A DNA stretch of 64,000 nt from positions 29,478,196 through 29,542,195 of the forward strand of contig NC_054873.1 of the NCBI RefSeq assembly GCF_018320785.1, in the 5' to 3' direction. The stretch is from Cheilinus undulatus. Its lineage: Eukaryota; Chordata; Actinopteri; Labriformes; Labridae. Made by a program: the position numbers and the translations under genes. Shown here piece by piece: positions 39,801 through 57,100 of the stretch (the stretch's first letter is position 1; every line of letters starts with the position of its first letter). The notes under the pieces were generated by a model that made no database searches, had not been told where the DNA came from, and worked only from the letters and a program-made list of their open reading frames with translations.

Positions 39801-42800
39801 ACTTCATGCATGTTTTTAACATAATTTATAGAATCATTTGTTTGCATTTATGACCTGATTATTTTAATCCAACACAGAAATTAATTCTAACCCTGACTTT
39901 TTGTTTTAGCCTATGTGCTGCAGGTGAAGGTGGAGATGGAGTTGGAGATTCAGCAGTATGAGAAGGCCAAAGCAGTGAGAGAAGAGCAGCTTGACCGTCT
40001 CACCCAGATCTGCCAGGAGCAGGCGGTATGATCTTTGTTCTCTGAAGTATTTAGTGTCTAACTGTCTTATGGCTGCAGGTGACCAGAGGAGGGCAGCAAA
40101 ATGCAATGCAAGAGACTAAATTAAATCTCAGGCTGCCTGGAGAATTGATCCCAAATCATCACTGCGTTACATTTTTACTGAAGTTTTGTGGATGTTGGAT
40201 AGTAGCACTGTGCAGTAGATTATTGACTGTCACAGGTTGATAATGGTAGTTCTTTTCCTGTTAATAAGTCATCAAAGTGAATGCGTGCAGTATGTTTAAA
40301 TGTGGAGATAACACAAAAATGTAATGTTAGTAGATTGTACATTATGTTATATGTGTTGAACTGCCCTAAGAAATCTGCATACGTTTCCTCTGAATATCAG
40401 AGAAGTGACAGCTCCTGCTCTTCTATTTGTCCCTCTCTCCTTTCAGTTTGAAATCAGGCAGCTGAGAGCCCACCTGGCCCAGCAGGACCTGGATCTGGTA
40501 GCAGAGCGTGAAGCAGCCATGCAGATCCACCATATGTGGGGTAAACAGAGCAGCAGCTTCCAGGAGGTGGACGGACTGGCCCCAGGGGCCTCTGAGTCTC
40601 ATGGGCCAAATAAAGCCAGAGAGCCCGGGGGGCCTGCAGGTAAATCGTGTGGAACACCAAACTCTCTTGTATAGCAGGAGTTCAGAGACCTCTGTGCAGA
40701 CAGGTAGTATATGTGAATGGTCACATGCTCAAATGTCCTCAGTGGTTTCTGGACAGGAAGTGGAAATGTTTGGAAATGCCAAAGGGTTTATGGTTCACAG
40801 TTTGGACTGGGTTAGATTTAAAATTCTGTCAGAATCAATAGAAAACATGCTAGCTTTTATCAGAACATTTCATGTTATTTGAACAAACAAAGAATAGGCA
40901 TGAAGGGCACTGATTGCCGAGTGGTTGTGTCCTTGCACCCAGCTGTCCTTGAAGTGGGTGGCCTGGGGTCAGTTCAGATCCGTAACTCCTTTTCCGCAAA
41001 TCTCCACTCTCTCCCCAATTTCTGACACAATAGCACTGCTATCCTCTCAATGAAGGCATGAAAAAAGTAAAAAATAGAAATAAGCACAACCAATCAGTGT
41101 AAATTTCACACTAGACTCAGAAAGTGAAGCCCCCTGTCTTAATGCTCAATGCTGGAGGAGAGGTTATTTTAGCATAGTGGAGACACACCACACACCCAGT
41201 GTCCTCTTCTCAAATACATCCATCTCACAATCCACATCAAAATTCTGGTACCACATCTAGATGGACTATGAACCTCTCCCACAGCGACAGGTTATAACTT
41301 ACATGGCTTAAAGCAACAAAGCGCTGTCAGAGCAGGTGATGTTAGGGCTCAAAACACAGAGGCTTTTCCCTTATCAAAGCTATAAATCACAGCATGAGCT
41401 GTCATGCATCTGAGCTCCGGTGATTCTAGTCAGACATCCTTTTAACTGAGGCTGCTCTGCACGTCGTATTGATCATGTGGAGATGGTATCTGTCACAGAT
41501 AGGGTTGAACAGTGAGCACTCCCTCTTGGGACACTTGTAAAATTAAAATGTGAATCACAAGCAGAAACTAATATGAGACGTCTAGCATCCCCGTGGGACC
41601 TCAGCACTTAAGGAAAAACACTGGGACTCATTTAGGAAAAACATTTTCATCAAGTGTCACTCATTTAAGTAGAGTTCACAAAATTCTTGAACTAATCCAG
41701 TGGTTCCAAACTTTTTCTGTCGAGCTACCCTTTGGCAGGTAAGAAACAGATTCCTTTTAAGTATTATCAATTAAAATGCCGCCACAATCGTGCAAAAGTT
41801 CAGTTCCAATGTTAACACCAGTACAAGTTTACCCACTGCCATTGCCATAGTAATGAAAATAAGAACATTACATATCAGTGACAGCAAACTGTAGAGAAAC
41901 CAGCACACAATCTTCTTCCTCTACACATAAACGCTGTAAGTGGAGTTACTTTAAGTCTTCCAAAGGGGCATTTTCATTAACCTCAAATGCCATATGTGTA
42001 TGCATCAAAGGTCAAAACCTCAGTTTTCAAAAATACCCACCGATGTGTGAATAAGGCCATGAGACAGTTTTCTACGATGAAGCAACATGCAATTTGAGGT
42101 TGATGTTAAGAAGCTGCAATCAGAAATAATAACACTAAACAGAGTTTATGAATCTAGTTTTTAACATCATCAGGGTCTCATATCAGGATAGATTTTACGG
42201 GTTAGTTTCTACTATATTTTACAAATTTCATTTATTATGTCAATACACAATTTTCTGCTGATAGAAGCCAAGAAATGCAGTAATGATTGTTAATAAACAT
42301 ATATTTGCTTTCAACTTCAAAAAATAATGGCTACATCTTAGCGTTTCCACCAACAAGCAATGCCAAGGTCCAAGTACTATAAAAAAGAAAAGGTTTATAA
42401 CATCTGTGACTGTTCATTACTACAGTTACAAGAAAAAAATTTGAAAATTCATACTGGTTTCACTTATATTGGGTTTGACGGTGAGCTAAAACACATTAAG
42501 TGGCTGTATCTTTCTCTCCAGATCACCATGGGCAAGATGACATGAACAACTACATCAGCCAGTACTACAGTGAGCCTAGCAGTGGTGAGCATCAACTACT
42601 TCCTGCTTTGTTCCTAAAGCTTGTTTTGCTCCACATTGCTGTACTTTGTGTTTTCTTGTAGATATGGGGATCCCAGACCCTGCACGCGTCATCACCACAG
42701 CAGCCATAGATGTTCACCTGCCTAATAACCCCAGCCAGCTCCCCTCTTCCTTGGTGAGTGCTGATGCGGTGCTGTCCAGCCGTCTGCAGCGGACAGGGAG

Positions 42801-43299
42801 CTCAGTCAGCGAAGCCTCCACCACCACAGTGTCCCGTACTAGCTTCAGTGCCCGGCAGCACAGCATCAGCAGCCACACGCTAGGCTCCACCACAGACTGC
42901 AGCTCCACTGTGCGCGAGGCCTCCACCTCCACAGATTACAGCGACCAGCGCTGCTATCCGCCACCTTACAGCAGTCCTCTCGCTCTAGGCACCCAGCCGC
43001 GAGGGAGTCCCAGCGCGGTGGTGCAGGAGCTGCTTTCCTCTTTGTCTGAGGACTCCTGTCTCACACAGAAGGGCCTGGACCCTGTTAATCTGAAACCACC
43101 CAGCCCAGCAGGTTCTACCAAAACCAGCCCTGAGCTGGAGCACAGGCTCAACATCTACAACAAGAGGAACCAGGAGAGCAGAGTCGGGCTGCACTCTAAA
43201 CCTCTGATCCACCTGCAGAGCACTGAGCCTCTTCTGGAGGAGAAGTACAGGATGATGGAGCCAGTGGACGCTCCTGTCAGCCGCCTGTCAGAGACATAA
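12815..43299 (+). CDS. tmem266: Transmembrane protein 266, voltage-sensor-like (10 coding exons, 545 aa)
   Basis: Coding exons are 12815-12828, 19644-19832, 35053-35207, 38009-38082, 38985-39041, 39167-39305, 39910-40025, 40447-40639, 42522-42584 and 42662-43299. All are GT-AG and in phase, totalling 545 residues (human about 531). An in-frame TGA 12 bases upstream of the ATG fixes the start. Residues 68-210 form a four-helix voltage-sensor-like domain after Trp-Leu-Lys-Pro-Cys-Cys-Gly-Arg-Arg: S1 about 84-110, S2 about 125-155, S3 about 164-185, and S4 with Leu-Arg-Ile-Trp-Arg-Val-Lys-Arg near 197-205. A coiled coil follows at about 212-270 (Gln-Ile-Cys-Gln-Glu-Gln at its middle). The long last exon is a Ser/Thr-rich cytoplasmic tail with the conserved Ser-Ser-Leu-Ser-Glu-Asp and Thr-Ser-Pro-Glu-Leu-Glu-His. 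There is no pore domain. Known relatives act in neurons; mammalian TMEM266 is zinc- and voltage-responsive. It converges on etfa. Confidence 0.96.
13633..13662 (+). repeat. GTGGA/GGAGT pentamer repeat
   Basis: About six imperfect copies of a GGAGT unit lie in a purine-rich stretch that begins near 13590. Confidence 0.8.
15117..15896. mobile_element. Non-autonomous hAT-like DNA transposon with nested repeat
   Basis: The element has 16-base perfect terminal inverted repeats (CAGGGGTGTCCAAACT at the left, its reverse complement at the right). A perfect 8-bp target duplication ATCTAGAT flanks it at 15109-15116 and 15897-15904. Eight-base duplications and CAGGGG ends are typical of hAT elements. 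It is 780 bases long and has no transposase frame. About 255 bases of another dispersed repeat (15331-15585) sit inside it, so the original element was about 525 bases. Confidence 0.88.
15331..15585 (+). repeat. Dispersed repeat nested in the hAT-like element
   Basis: It starts with a CCTCCGCAAGGGAGGTTATG-type head, then GTTTGTTTGTTAG, then an AACTCAAAAAGTTATGGATG box, and ends near GTGCTTTCTAGTT. At about 15465-15510 there is an internal palindrome of GATTTTGGGAGTGATCC with its complement. The same layout occurs in reverse at 34303-34966 and, more diverged, at 35748-36018. I recognise it as a common animal dispersed repeat but do not assign it to a superfamily. Confidence 0.7.
23100..23241 (-). 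mobile_element. tRNA-derived SINE, degenerate
   Basis: Read on the minus strand it has a tRNA-like head (Pol III A-box-like GGCCTAGCAGTTTGG, B-box-like GAGTTAAAGTCTGG) followed by the CTCTCCCCCGATCTCTC-type body shared with the copy at 28176-28333. It is antisense to tmem266 within an intron. Confidence 0.6.
25442..25828 (-). other. Unexplained 128-codon antisense open frame with acceptor-like start
   Basis: This is one of the longest open frames outside the recognised genes, on the strand opposite tmem266 in its largest intron. On the minus strand a long pyrimidine tract (about 25800-25750) ends in CAG, followed by an open stretch from 25747 that begins Ser-Glu-Arg-Gln-Val-Asp-Pro-Tyr-Glu-Pro. 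The composition (Arg-Gln-Gly-Gly-Val-Leu-Arg-Glu-Pro) looks protein-like, but I recognise no domain. No strong GT donor follows. It could be a terminal exon, a gene fragment or chance. Confidence 0.25.
28176..28333 (-). mobile_element. tRNA-derived SINE
   Basis: On the minus strand: a tRNA-like head with CTCGTGGTTAGGTTG and a GGGTTTAAGTCTGG B-box-like segment, then a CTTTCCCCACTCTCTCATCC body, then AATAAAGGCATAAAAT at the tail. The tail matches those of the other SINEs in the window. Confidence 0.7.
28344..28495 (-). mobile_element. Second tRNA-derived SINE, adjacent to the first
   Basis: Reverse-strand head TTTTGGCTCAGGTGTCGGAG CAGG is an A-box variant of the GCTCAGTTGGTAGAGCAGG type, and a GGATCGATTCAA B-box follows. 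It lies directly next to the copy at 28176-28333 in the same orientation but has a different tRNA head. Confidence 0.55.
31896..32094 (+). mobile_element. tRNA-derived SINE (TAGCTCAGTTGG head)
   Basis: The head contains an intact Pol III A box (TAGCTCAGTTGG) with GTAGAGCAGG, a degenerate B box (GGATTGATTCC), a pyrimidine-rich body, and the tail AATAAAGGCAAAAAGCCC. The full architecture shows it is a SINE and not a functional tRNA gene. It is sense to tmem266 within an intron. Confidence 0.8.
33701..33714 (-). promoter_or_regulatory. CTCF-like motif in the tmem266 intron
   Basis: On the minus strand CCAGTAGAGGGCAT matches the CTCF core CCASYAGRKGGCRS at all but the last base. Motif evidence only. 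Confidence 0.3.
34303..34966 (-). repeat. Dispersed repeat, second copy, with internal direct repeat
   Basis: In reverse it carries the same boxes as 15331-15585: a TTACCTTTGCCAAGGAAGTT head, a run of GTTTGTTAGTTAG, an AACTCAAAAAATCATGGACG box and a CTGAGTGCTTTTCTAGTT-like end. A 68-base segment occurs twice in direct orientation (34342-34410 and 34738-34805), flanking about 330 bases that the first copy lacks. Either another element inserted, or the first copy is a deletion derivative. Confidence 0.7.
35444..35481 (+). repeat. ATCA tetranucleotide repeat
   Basis: Imperfect CAATCAATCAAT repeats lie in a tmem266 intron just after the S1 exon. Confidence 0.8.
35558..35612 (+). repeat. AAT/ATT trinucleotide microsatellite
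   Basis: Blocks of AAT and ATT alternate and so form small self-complementary stretches. Confidence 0.85.
35748..36018 (-). repeat. Diverged relative of the dispersed repeat
   Basis: On the minus strand it starts with a TTACCCACGCCGATGAAATT GGCAGG-type head, then GTTTGTTTGTATG runs, an AACTCGAGAACGG box, and ends in GGTGGCGCTGCTTAGGCG. The box order is the same as in the copies at 15331 and 34303, but the sequence differs, so it is a related subfamily or an analogous element. Confidence 0.55.
36019..38008 (+). other. tmem266: tmem266 intron, remaining part
   Basis: This is ordinary AT-rich intron DNA between the S1 exon and the S2 exon. The minus-strand open frame at 36575-36931 shows no family motif and is not called. 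Confidence 0.5.
40903..41078 (+). mobile_element. tRNA-derived SINE, degenerate
   Basis: The head GGGCACTGATTGCCGAGTGG TTGTG and B-box-like GTCAGTTCAGATCCG are followed by a CTCCACTCTCTCCCC body and a TGAAGGCATGAAAA tail. It lies in a tmem266 intron, sense to the gene. Confidence 0.55.
41698..41760 (+). mobile_element. Left end of a hAT-like DNA transposon
   Basis: CAGTGGTTCCAAACTTTTTC followed by TGTCGAGCTACCC is the terminal sequence of a widespread hAT-type group in vertebrates. No matching right end was found in the rest of the intron, so the copy appears truncated or too decayed. Confidence 0.5.
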
Positions 43300-44706
43300 A
43301 GACTGCCTGATGAGGTGACTCTTTCCTCGGATCAACTACAAAAAGTAACGCCCTACTAAACGCTGGTGTTTGTGGTCCCTGGCACAAACCGCGTGTTCTC
43401 TTGTTACTGACAGGACTGAGGGGATGAACCAAACACAGCAGCACAAAAACAAAAGATGGAAAACTGGACACGGCAGACTTTTTACCAGGCTCCATTTATC
43501 AGGAATCGACTCTCACAAAAATACTTTTCGAGTTTTATAAAAAAATAATTACAGAGAGAAACCAGCAAAAGGGCTCAAGCCCAACATTTTCAGACTACCG
43601 CAGAAAAATATCTGGCTTTTGATGTGACGAGTTGTGATTTCTTTCAAAGAAGTGAAGAATTTGCTGAATGGATCAAATTATATATTTAAAGGTCAGAAAC
43701 TGTGAACAACTTCCTGCAAGCTAAAAGGCATGGATCTCTCACAAGTGCAGTGTATCTGCTGTTTTAAGTCAGTGTAATGTCTCCAAACACATTGAACAGT
43801 CCTCTTTGACTGGACTGCAGCAGGGTACATCAGATCACATGTTCTTTCTAACTTTGTCTTTCTATAATAGCAATGTTAACATTTTTATTCAAATTCTTTT
43901 CACTGGTGGATGATTAAAAATATTCACAGTTTTTATCTTGGTGCAATGACTAAAATCAGTGCTTACTGAGATTTTGCAAATACAGCATGCCCTTCACAAA
44001 CCTATTTAATTAAAAGCCTACCTGCATAAGTTAGGCTACCTGATAATTTTAATATCATTCAGGTCTAAAAAGTTACATTTTTAGTGATTTTAATGTTAGG
44101 ATGCTGTGTTAACAATCCAGGATGTGTTTGATCAGTTATATTGCTGGCAAAAATGTGAGGGGCAAGAAAATGTTGCAGAAAATTTAAGCATGAATTTTCA
44201 GGATTTGTCTCTTTCAAAAACTATTGTTCTGTCAGCAGGCATTTTCTATCTCAATCATGGAAAGAGGGTATTGCAAAATGACTCAAATAAAAAGAAAACA
44301 TGGAAAAAGAGAGCAAGTTATGGGTTGTGAATTTAATACATGGCTTTCCAAAAAGCATCTCAAGAAGTTAAAATTCTCCAGATTAACACAAAGATCTACA
44401 TCTTACAGTCAATTGTGTCAAAAAATTAGAAATCAGGGGACAAGGCAGGCATTACCGCAGATGTTCTTTACTGCACCAGAAAATTCAAAAATTACAACCA
44501 GTACTACTGTAGGCCAAATAGCAGCCTGTGGCATTTACTTCTAGTAAAAGAATGGGCTCCTGTTTCCAGTCAGAGATATTAAAAATCATTTGCAAACGAA
44601 GTACATCAAAGTCCACAGCGTTACAGTATGTTAAGGCATTAGCCATGGTATCCTACGGTGGCTCTCTGGTGCTTCATCTTGCCAGCCCAGGTTCTCATGT
44701 TTGTCT
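43300..44706. other. Convergent 3' ends of tmem266 and etfa
   Basis: tmem266 ends at 43299 and etfa, reading the other way, ends at 44707, leaving 1.4 kb for both 3' UTRs. Plus-strand polyadenylation-like signals are ATTAAA near 43911 and AATAAA near 44285. A minus-strand AATAAA sits at 43884-43889. If these are used, the two transcripts overlap tail to tail. No coding exon is visible; the open frames at 44106-44544 are unsupported. Confidence 0.45.
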
Positions 44707-51515
<6,809 letters not shown>

Positions 51516-51640
51516 CTTGGACCCTTCTCGTTGCCTTGCTCCTCAATGCTGCAGAGAAGAAACTGTGTCAAAGGTCGTATGCGTGGTGACCAATTCTCGC
51601 GAGATTCGCCGATCCACAACGAAAACTTCCGGTCAGAACG
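51516..51640 (-). promoter_or_regulatory. etfa: etfa promoter with TCTCGCGAGA palindrome and CCAAT box
   Basis: TCTCGCGAGA at 51595-51604 is the known CGCG-box core promoter motif bound by BANP at CpG-island housekeeping promoters. It lies about 80 bases upstream of the etfa ATG. A CCAAT box overlaps just beside it (about 51589-51593). The surroundings are locally CpG-rich, and no TATA box is seen. The motif fits constitutive expression of a mitochondrial enzyme. Confidence 0.65.
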
Positions 51641-51769
51641 ATCGCTCTCGCTCTCCCGTCATCCTTCTACCAAATCAATGAGGGAGAGTTGAGGGAGTCT
51701 TTTTCATGTTATAAGTTATGAGTTAAATGCATAAAAAACTGTTTTTCAGTCGTATATAGTCCTCCCATA

Positions 51770-53050
51770 GGGCCTTGTGATGAAATACCATTGAAGATGG
51801 GATGAAAAATGTATAAAATATCTGGGAGTTCATTTTCTCCAAGATCTCGACCAGCTGAACTTGATTATAGATCGCCTAACAAAGAAATTCAAGCAGATAT
51901 TCATGGATAAAGTTTATTACCATATTTAACTCACAAACTGATTAGATCAAGATGAACATTCTGCCAAGGGTTTTATATCTTTTTCAGTCAATACCTATAG
52001 ATGAACCAGATTAACAGCTTTGAGGATGGGACAGACTATTGTCTAAATATGGTGTGGGGTTTAGGAGGGGGCAGTTACTATAAAGCAGCCCAGCGTAGAC
52101 TCTAGGTTGATGCAAATGGAAAGAGATTGAACAGTCAGTGGGAGAAGAACTACCAGTTAATACAACGATTGGAGATCCAATGCTGCGTGATCTCCTATAA
52201 GATACTGCTAACCCATTGGTCATTAGTTCAGTACAAACTTGGAGTAAAAAGAAACTAAAGTAGTTTAACAGGATGAAGGTAGCAGAAATTCTGAAATGGT
52301 TTGCATATGACCCAGAATTTACACCAAACAAACAAGACAATATTTCAAAAGAGTGGACTTCTGCAGGACTAAATACATATTTCTCCCTCTCAGTGAGGTC
52401 CATCAGGATTTTTCAAGTTCTTAAAGGAGATATTGATGTACAAAACCAACACTTTTAAAGGTGCTTACAAATAAGAAATTATACGACAAAAAAAAATCAT
52501 CCAAAACACCAATGCAGGAAATTAATTACTCAAAATATTCATAAAAGTATATGAAGATAACCCCTACAAAAAAGTTATCTCAAATGTATATGTGAGTCTC
52601 CAGTCTCTTAAGAGAGAAAATACAATTATTGTTTAATCAAGATGGAAAACAGAGAGCAAAGTGATAATTTCACAAAAACAATGGGGAAACATTTTCAAAC
52701 AACAGTGGAAGAGAACCAGCTCTCAACCCTGGAGAAAAAAGTCACTGAAAAATGTAATGTTATATATCTGTACCCCTATACAACATGAAGCTTTTTCCAA
52801 TCAGACAGAGACAAACCACTTCCATATAGTTTGGAAATATTAGAGACTGTCTTTATGACAAGAAAATTATCCTTATTTTAAGCCATTGTATTTGGTAGAT
52901 TTCAAGGAACTTGAACTGAGAAAGAATGCTAAATACTTGTTAAGAACACTGTGGTGGCATGCAAACAAACAAAAAAAGATAAATGTGTTGAAAATTGGGC
53001 AAAATGGTTGACATATGTCTTTTTTTTTCAGATCAGACTTATTGCAAACT
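51770..53050 (+). mobile_element. L1-like LINE relic, 3' part of ORF2
   Basis: Fragments in several frames read like the C-terminal half of a fish L1/Tx1-type ORF2: Lys-Tyr-Leu-Gly-Val-His-Phe at about 51815-51840, Ile-Asp-Arg-Leu-Thr-Lys-Lys-Phe near 51870, Phe-Thr-Pro-Asn-Lys at about 52320, and Gln-Trp-Gly-Asn-Ile-Phe near 52685. Many stops and frame changes interrupt it, so it is an old 5'-truncated copy. It lies between the etfa and isl2 promoters. The open frames at 52011-52403 (minus) and 52661-52843 are pieces or shadows of it. Confidence 0.65.
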
Positions 53051-53377
53051 TTTTTCTAATTTAACTTCCCTGTTTTCTCTTTATCTAGTCTATTAAGTCT
53101 GTAAGGTTATGCTACTTTATGTGAGAAGTTACATCATATAGTTCTGTATGTATTAACTGACCATTTAACTACCATTTAAAATAACTCAAAAACAGAATGA
53201 CCATGATTATAATTTAGAGGAGAATCCCAATAAGTAAAGACTAATTTTATTTTTTATTTTTCATCTACTGTGTCTTCCTCACACTGATGCTCCCCTCTTG
53301 TCCGCAGAGGAATGTGCTTTCATGATCTGACTGATGCAGTGTGGTGATCGCTCGGTGTATTCAAAGTGCTCATCCAG

Positions 53378-53391
53378 CCAGTAGAGGGCGC
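53378..53391 (+). promoter_or_regulatory. CTCF-like motif between etfa and isl2
   Basis: CCAGTAGAGGGCGC matches the CTCF core CCASYAGRKGGCRS at every position. It lies between a housekeeping promoter (etfa) and a developmental gene (isl2), about 0.8 kb upstream of the isl2 start, where an insulator would be expected. Binding is inferred. Confidence 0.5.
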
Positions 53392-53879
53392 TCTACAGTA
53401 GGATGAGAACTGATAAACTACTATCGACGCTCCAAAAAAGATAAAACACAAAACTGACCAAGCTGAGCCAAAAATACATGTAAGTTTTCCGGATTATTTT
53501 ACAGCAAACAGTCAGGTCAACAACAAAGCCAAAGAAATCCAGCTGTAAAATACAAGTATAATAGGAATAGTATTATCATTTTTATCATTTATAAAAGTTT
53601 AAAAAGGCAATAAAGCCCTCATATCCTGTAGGCCTATATTTAAAGTTTTACACTATACTGACATAAATCAGAACAAATATAATGGACCCAGAAATAAAAG
53701 TCTTATTTCACCTTAAAAACACAAATATCACAAAGTACATACAGACAAGCTGAGCATTCACATATTCAGATTACATAAGTACTGCAAAAGGAAATTAACA
53801 TATGACTAAAACTTTGTCACAATAAGGCCTGCTGATTGTATTGTAGCCTAATTCAATAATGAGAATTTGCGTTTACTCG

Positions 53880-54184
53880 TGACACAGATCCACGCAGAAA
53901 AAAAAAACCACAAAAAATGAAGGAAAAAAAATCTACGAAGCTGGTCAAAGGAGCAAAGAGAAAAAAAAAAAGAGAGAGCAGGGGTCCAGGAGGAGATTTG
54001 CATGGTCCCCTCTCTCCGCGGACCCACAGAGGTTCAGGTCTGCAGACGTCACTGGTCGAGAGGACCTTTGTTTTCTCTCCACCTCTCGTTGGAGGAAGTT
54101 TATCACCCAGCCTGGGACGGGACGGTCTCATCTGCCGCTCCTCTCCTCCATCTATCGGCTTGGACACTGCGCTTTTTCTCCTGT
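53880..54184 (+). promoter_or_regulatory. isl2: Putative isl2 promoter/5' UTR with octamer
   Basis: The 300 bases before the isl2 ATG are GC-rich compared with the surroundings. They contain ATTTGCAT at 53996-54003, the octamer bound by POU-family factors. No TATA box is certain. The role is inferred from position. Confidence 0.4.
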
Positions 54185-57100
54185 ATGGTGGATATTCTGC
54201 TTCATACTTCTTTCTTGGATGATATGGGGGATCATTCCAAAAGTACGTATTTCCTCGATTATTGCAGCTTTTGCGTTTTTCTTATATTTTTTCTATCATT
54301 TATGTTGCGTGTGGCAATGCCGATTCTTCTAGATCATGTAGAAAATTGCAATAATAAAGTCTGCGCTAACGAAGTAACATTTTCCAAGTTTATTTCTTTA
54401 ATATCATTCTGAACTTCTAGCACGATTTTAGGGTGCCATTTGCTCTGGCTTACAGTGTGATATTTTTAGCCCTCCGTGGTCTCATAATTATCCAGTTATA
54501 ATTCTGGAGAGATCCACATGTTTGTTGTGATCAAACATTTTCTCTCCTTTAGGTGAAGGGGGTTTAACAGGGATGTCATGGGGATTAAAAGAGCGCGCGC
54601 ACTGTTGCATTAATACATTCCCCCTCTCACACACATATATACAGAGAAGTCTGGAATCGCAATGTGTGTGGGCTGTGGAAGTCAGATACACGACCAGTAC
54701 ATCCTGAGAGTGTCCCCGGACCTGGAGTGGCATGCCGCGTGCCTCAAGTGTGCAGAATGCAGCCAGTACCTGGATGAGACCTGCACGTGCTTTGTCCGGG
54801 ACGGAAAGACTTACTGTAAAAGAGATTATGCAAGGTAGGGCTTCTTTCTAAAACTTCCTATTTTAAAGGGAAGGCGCTGTGCATATAAAAAGATATAGAG
54901 AGGTGGAAATAAAGGACAGATTTAAAAGGCTATTAGCCACTTTTTGGGCCAGCACTGAAGATAAAAAAGTGCAACATTGTGCATCACATTTAGGGTTGGA
55001 TCAGTTTTAGAAATATCGTAATAAAATCAGTTTCTTTCTGTCTCTTTGTGTTGTCTGGAACAAAAGTTTACTTCATTCGTTTTAAATAACCTTAAACTGA
55101 GAACAAACACAAAATCTCATTTTCAGGCTATTTGGCATCAAATGTGCAAAGTGCAACATGGGCTTCTGCAGCAGCGACCTGGTGATGAGAGCCCGGGACA
55201 GTGTGTATCACATGGAGTGTTTTCGGTGCTCGGTTTGCAGTCGACACCTCTTGCCGGGGGACGAGTTCTCTCTGCGGGACGACGAACTGCTGTGCCGGGC
55301 GGACCACGGCTTGTTGTTGGAGAGGGCCTCCGCAGGGAGCCCGCTGAGCCCGGGGAACCTTCACAGTAGACCGCTGCACATCTCAGGTAGACTGCATACT
55401 TCTTTATAATGATGATTCAAAAGTATAGCCTAGCATAGAGCATTCACAAACAACGTTATTACTATTCTAAGTAGCCTATAATGACTATTTTTTATTTGTT
55501 CAAATGCTGGCCTAAAAAGTAAGCTTCAAAGTTTTTAATTTGTCATGTGACTTTAACAGGATAAAACGCTTATATTTGTCAGTAACTGAACGATATGCTT
55601 TGCTATTTATAATATTTTCTATTACTGGAAATCCCTCTTGATCAGGGACTATGAGATAAAGTTGAGTCTTTTTCTATTCCTCACTGGATTACATGGAATT
55701 TTATTATTCTTTAAATCTTACTTTTTCATAATAGTTAACATGGTTTTCAAGCATTGAAAAGTGTTTATTGGATGCTTTGTGTACTCATATTTTTCATGTA
55801 TTTTTCTTAAACGTTTATGATTACGTCATACCCTGTCCTGCTTGGTTTTTAAAAAAATATTCAGGTCTATAAAAATACATTGTAACAGTTCTACTTTAAT
55901 GCACTAAGGCAATGAAGTATCCAAAACTATTTTAAAGAACTGATTCAATGTCCTTCCCTTAGACCCTGTTTCCGTCCGTCATCCCCCTCATCACCGGAAC
56001 CACGTGCACAAGCAGTCCGAGAAAACGACCCGGGTGCGGACGGTGCTGAACGAGAAGCAGCTCCACACCCTGCGGACGTGCTACAACGCTAACCCGCGGC
56101 CTGACGCTCTGATGAAGGAGCAGCTGGTGGAGATGACCGGCCTGAGCCCCCGGGTCATCCGCGTCTGGTTCCAGAACAAACGCTGCAAAGACAAGAAGAA
56201 GTCCATCATGATGAAGCAGCTGCAGCAGCAGCAACACAACGACAAGACCGTGAGTGGATCATCTTTTATACTTCAAAATAAAAGCAAGAAAATGCGACTT
56301 TAGTTAGCTAGCTTAGCTGTTCGTATCCCCTTTCAAGTGTATTTGCATTTATAATGCTTACTTACTGGGTCAGACCTTACTATAGGCCTAATGCTGTTAT
56401 TCACCCCATTATTTAAAATTGATTTCATTTATTCAAAAAGTATCAAAAATATATATATTTTTGTAGTGCAATAAATTATGCTTTTAAATGTTGATAAATA
56501 TTTGCTCATTTAATTATTTTATATTCCTGATGTGATATTGTATGGCTTTTCATGGTCTGTTAGTGACTTTGTGAACTGTGCCTGTTTTGGCCAGGCAATC
56601 TGAAAAAAAGATTATTAACTTCAATGAGGTTTTCCATTTTATATACAGGCTGAATATGCTACAACTCCTGTGAGTATCAAAATAAGTCAAAAAGCAACTC
56701 TTTTACTTGAAGACAAACAAAGTAATATGGCTGATAATATAAAAAGGCCCACAGATCTAATCTGAAATTTTAAAGGACTGTTTCCCTGGCTGACACAAAG
56801 AAGAAGTGTGGACAAAGATAAAACGATTCTTATAGTTCTTAATGGCACACTTTCATTTATCACAATGTTTTTCCAAATTGATGTAGGACCTCTTACTTTA
56901 TTTTATTTTATTCCTTTTGAAAACTAATTCAAATTGTGTAAAAAGAAACATGTCATTCTATGAACTGCGTTCAGGACATTTGACAGGTGTATCATGTTAT
57001 TGTGCATTTCTGGATCACTAATTAACCCATTTCACGACCATACATTTCGCCTGTTTTTTAAAATCTCATTGAGGCTACTTTCTGATTATTTTAATGATTA

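Noticed and set aside
54002-54412. 136-codon frame overlapping isl2 exon 1
   Set aside because: It uses a different frame from isl2 and reads through the clear donor at 54243; a shadow.
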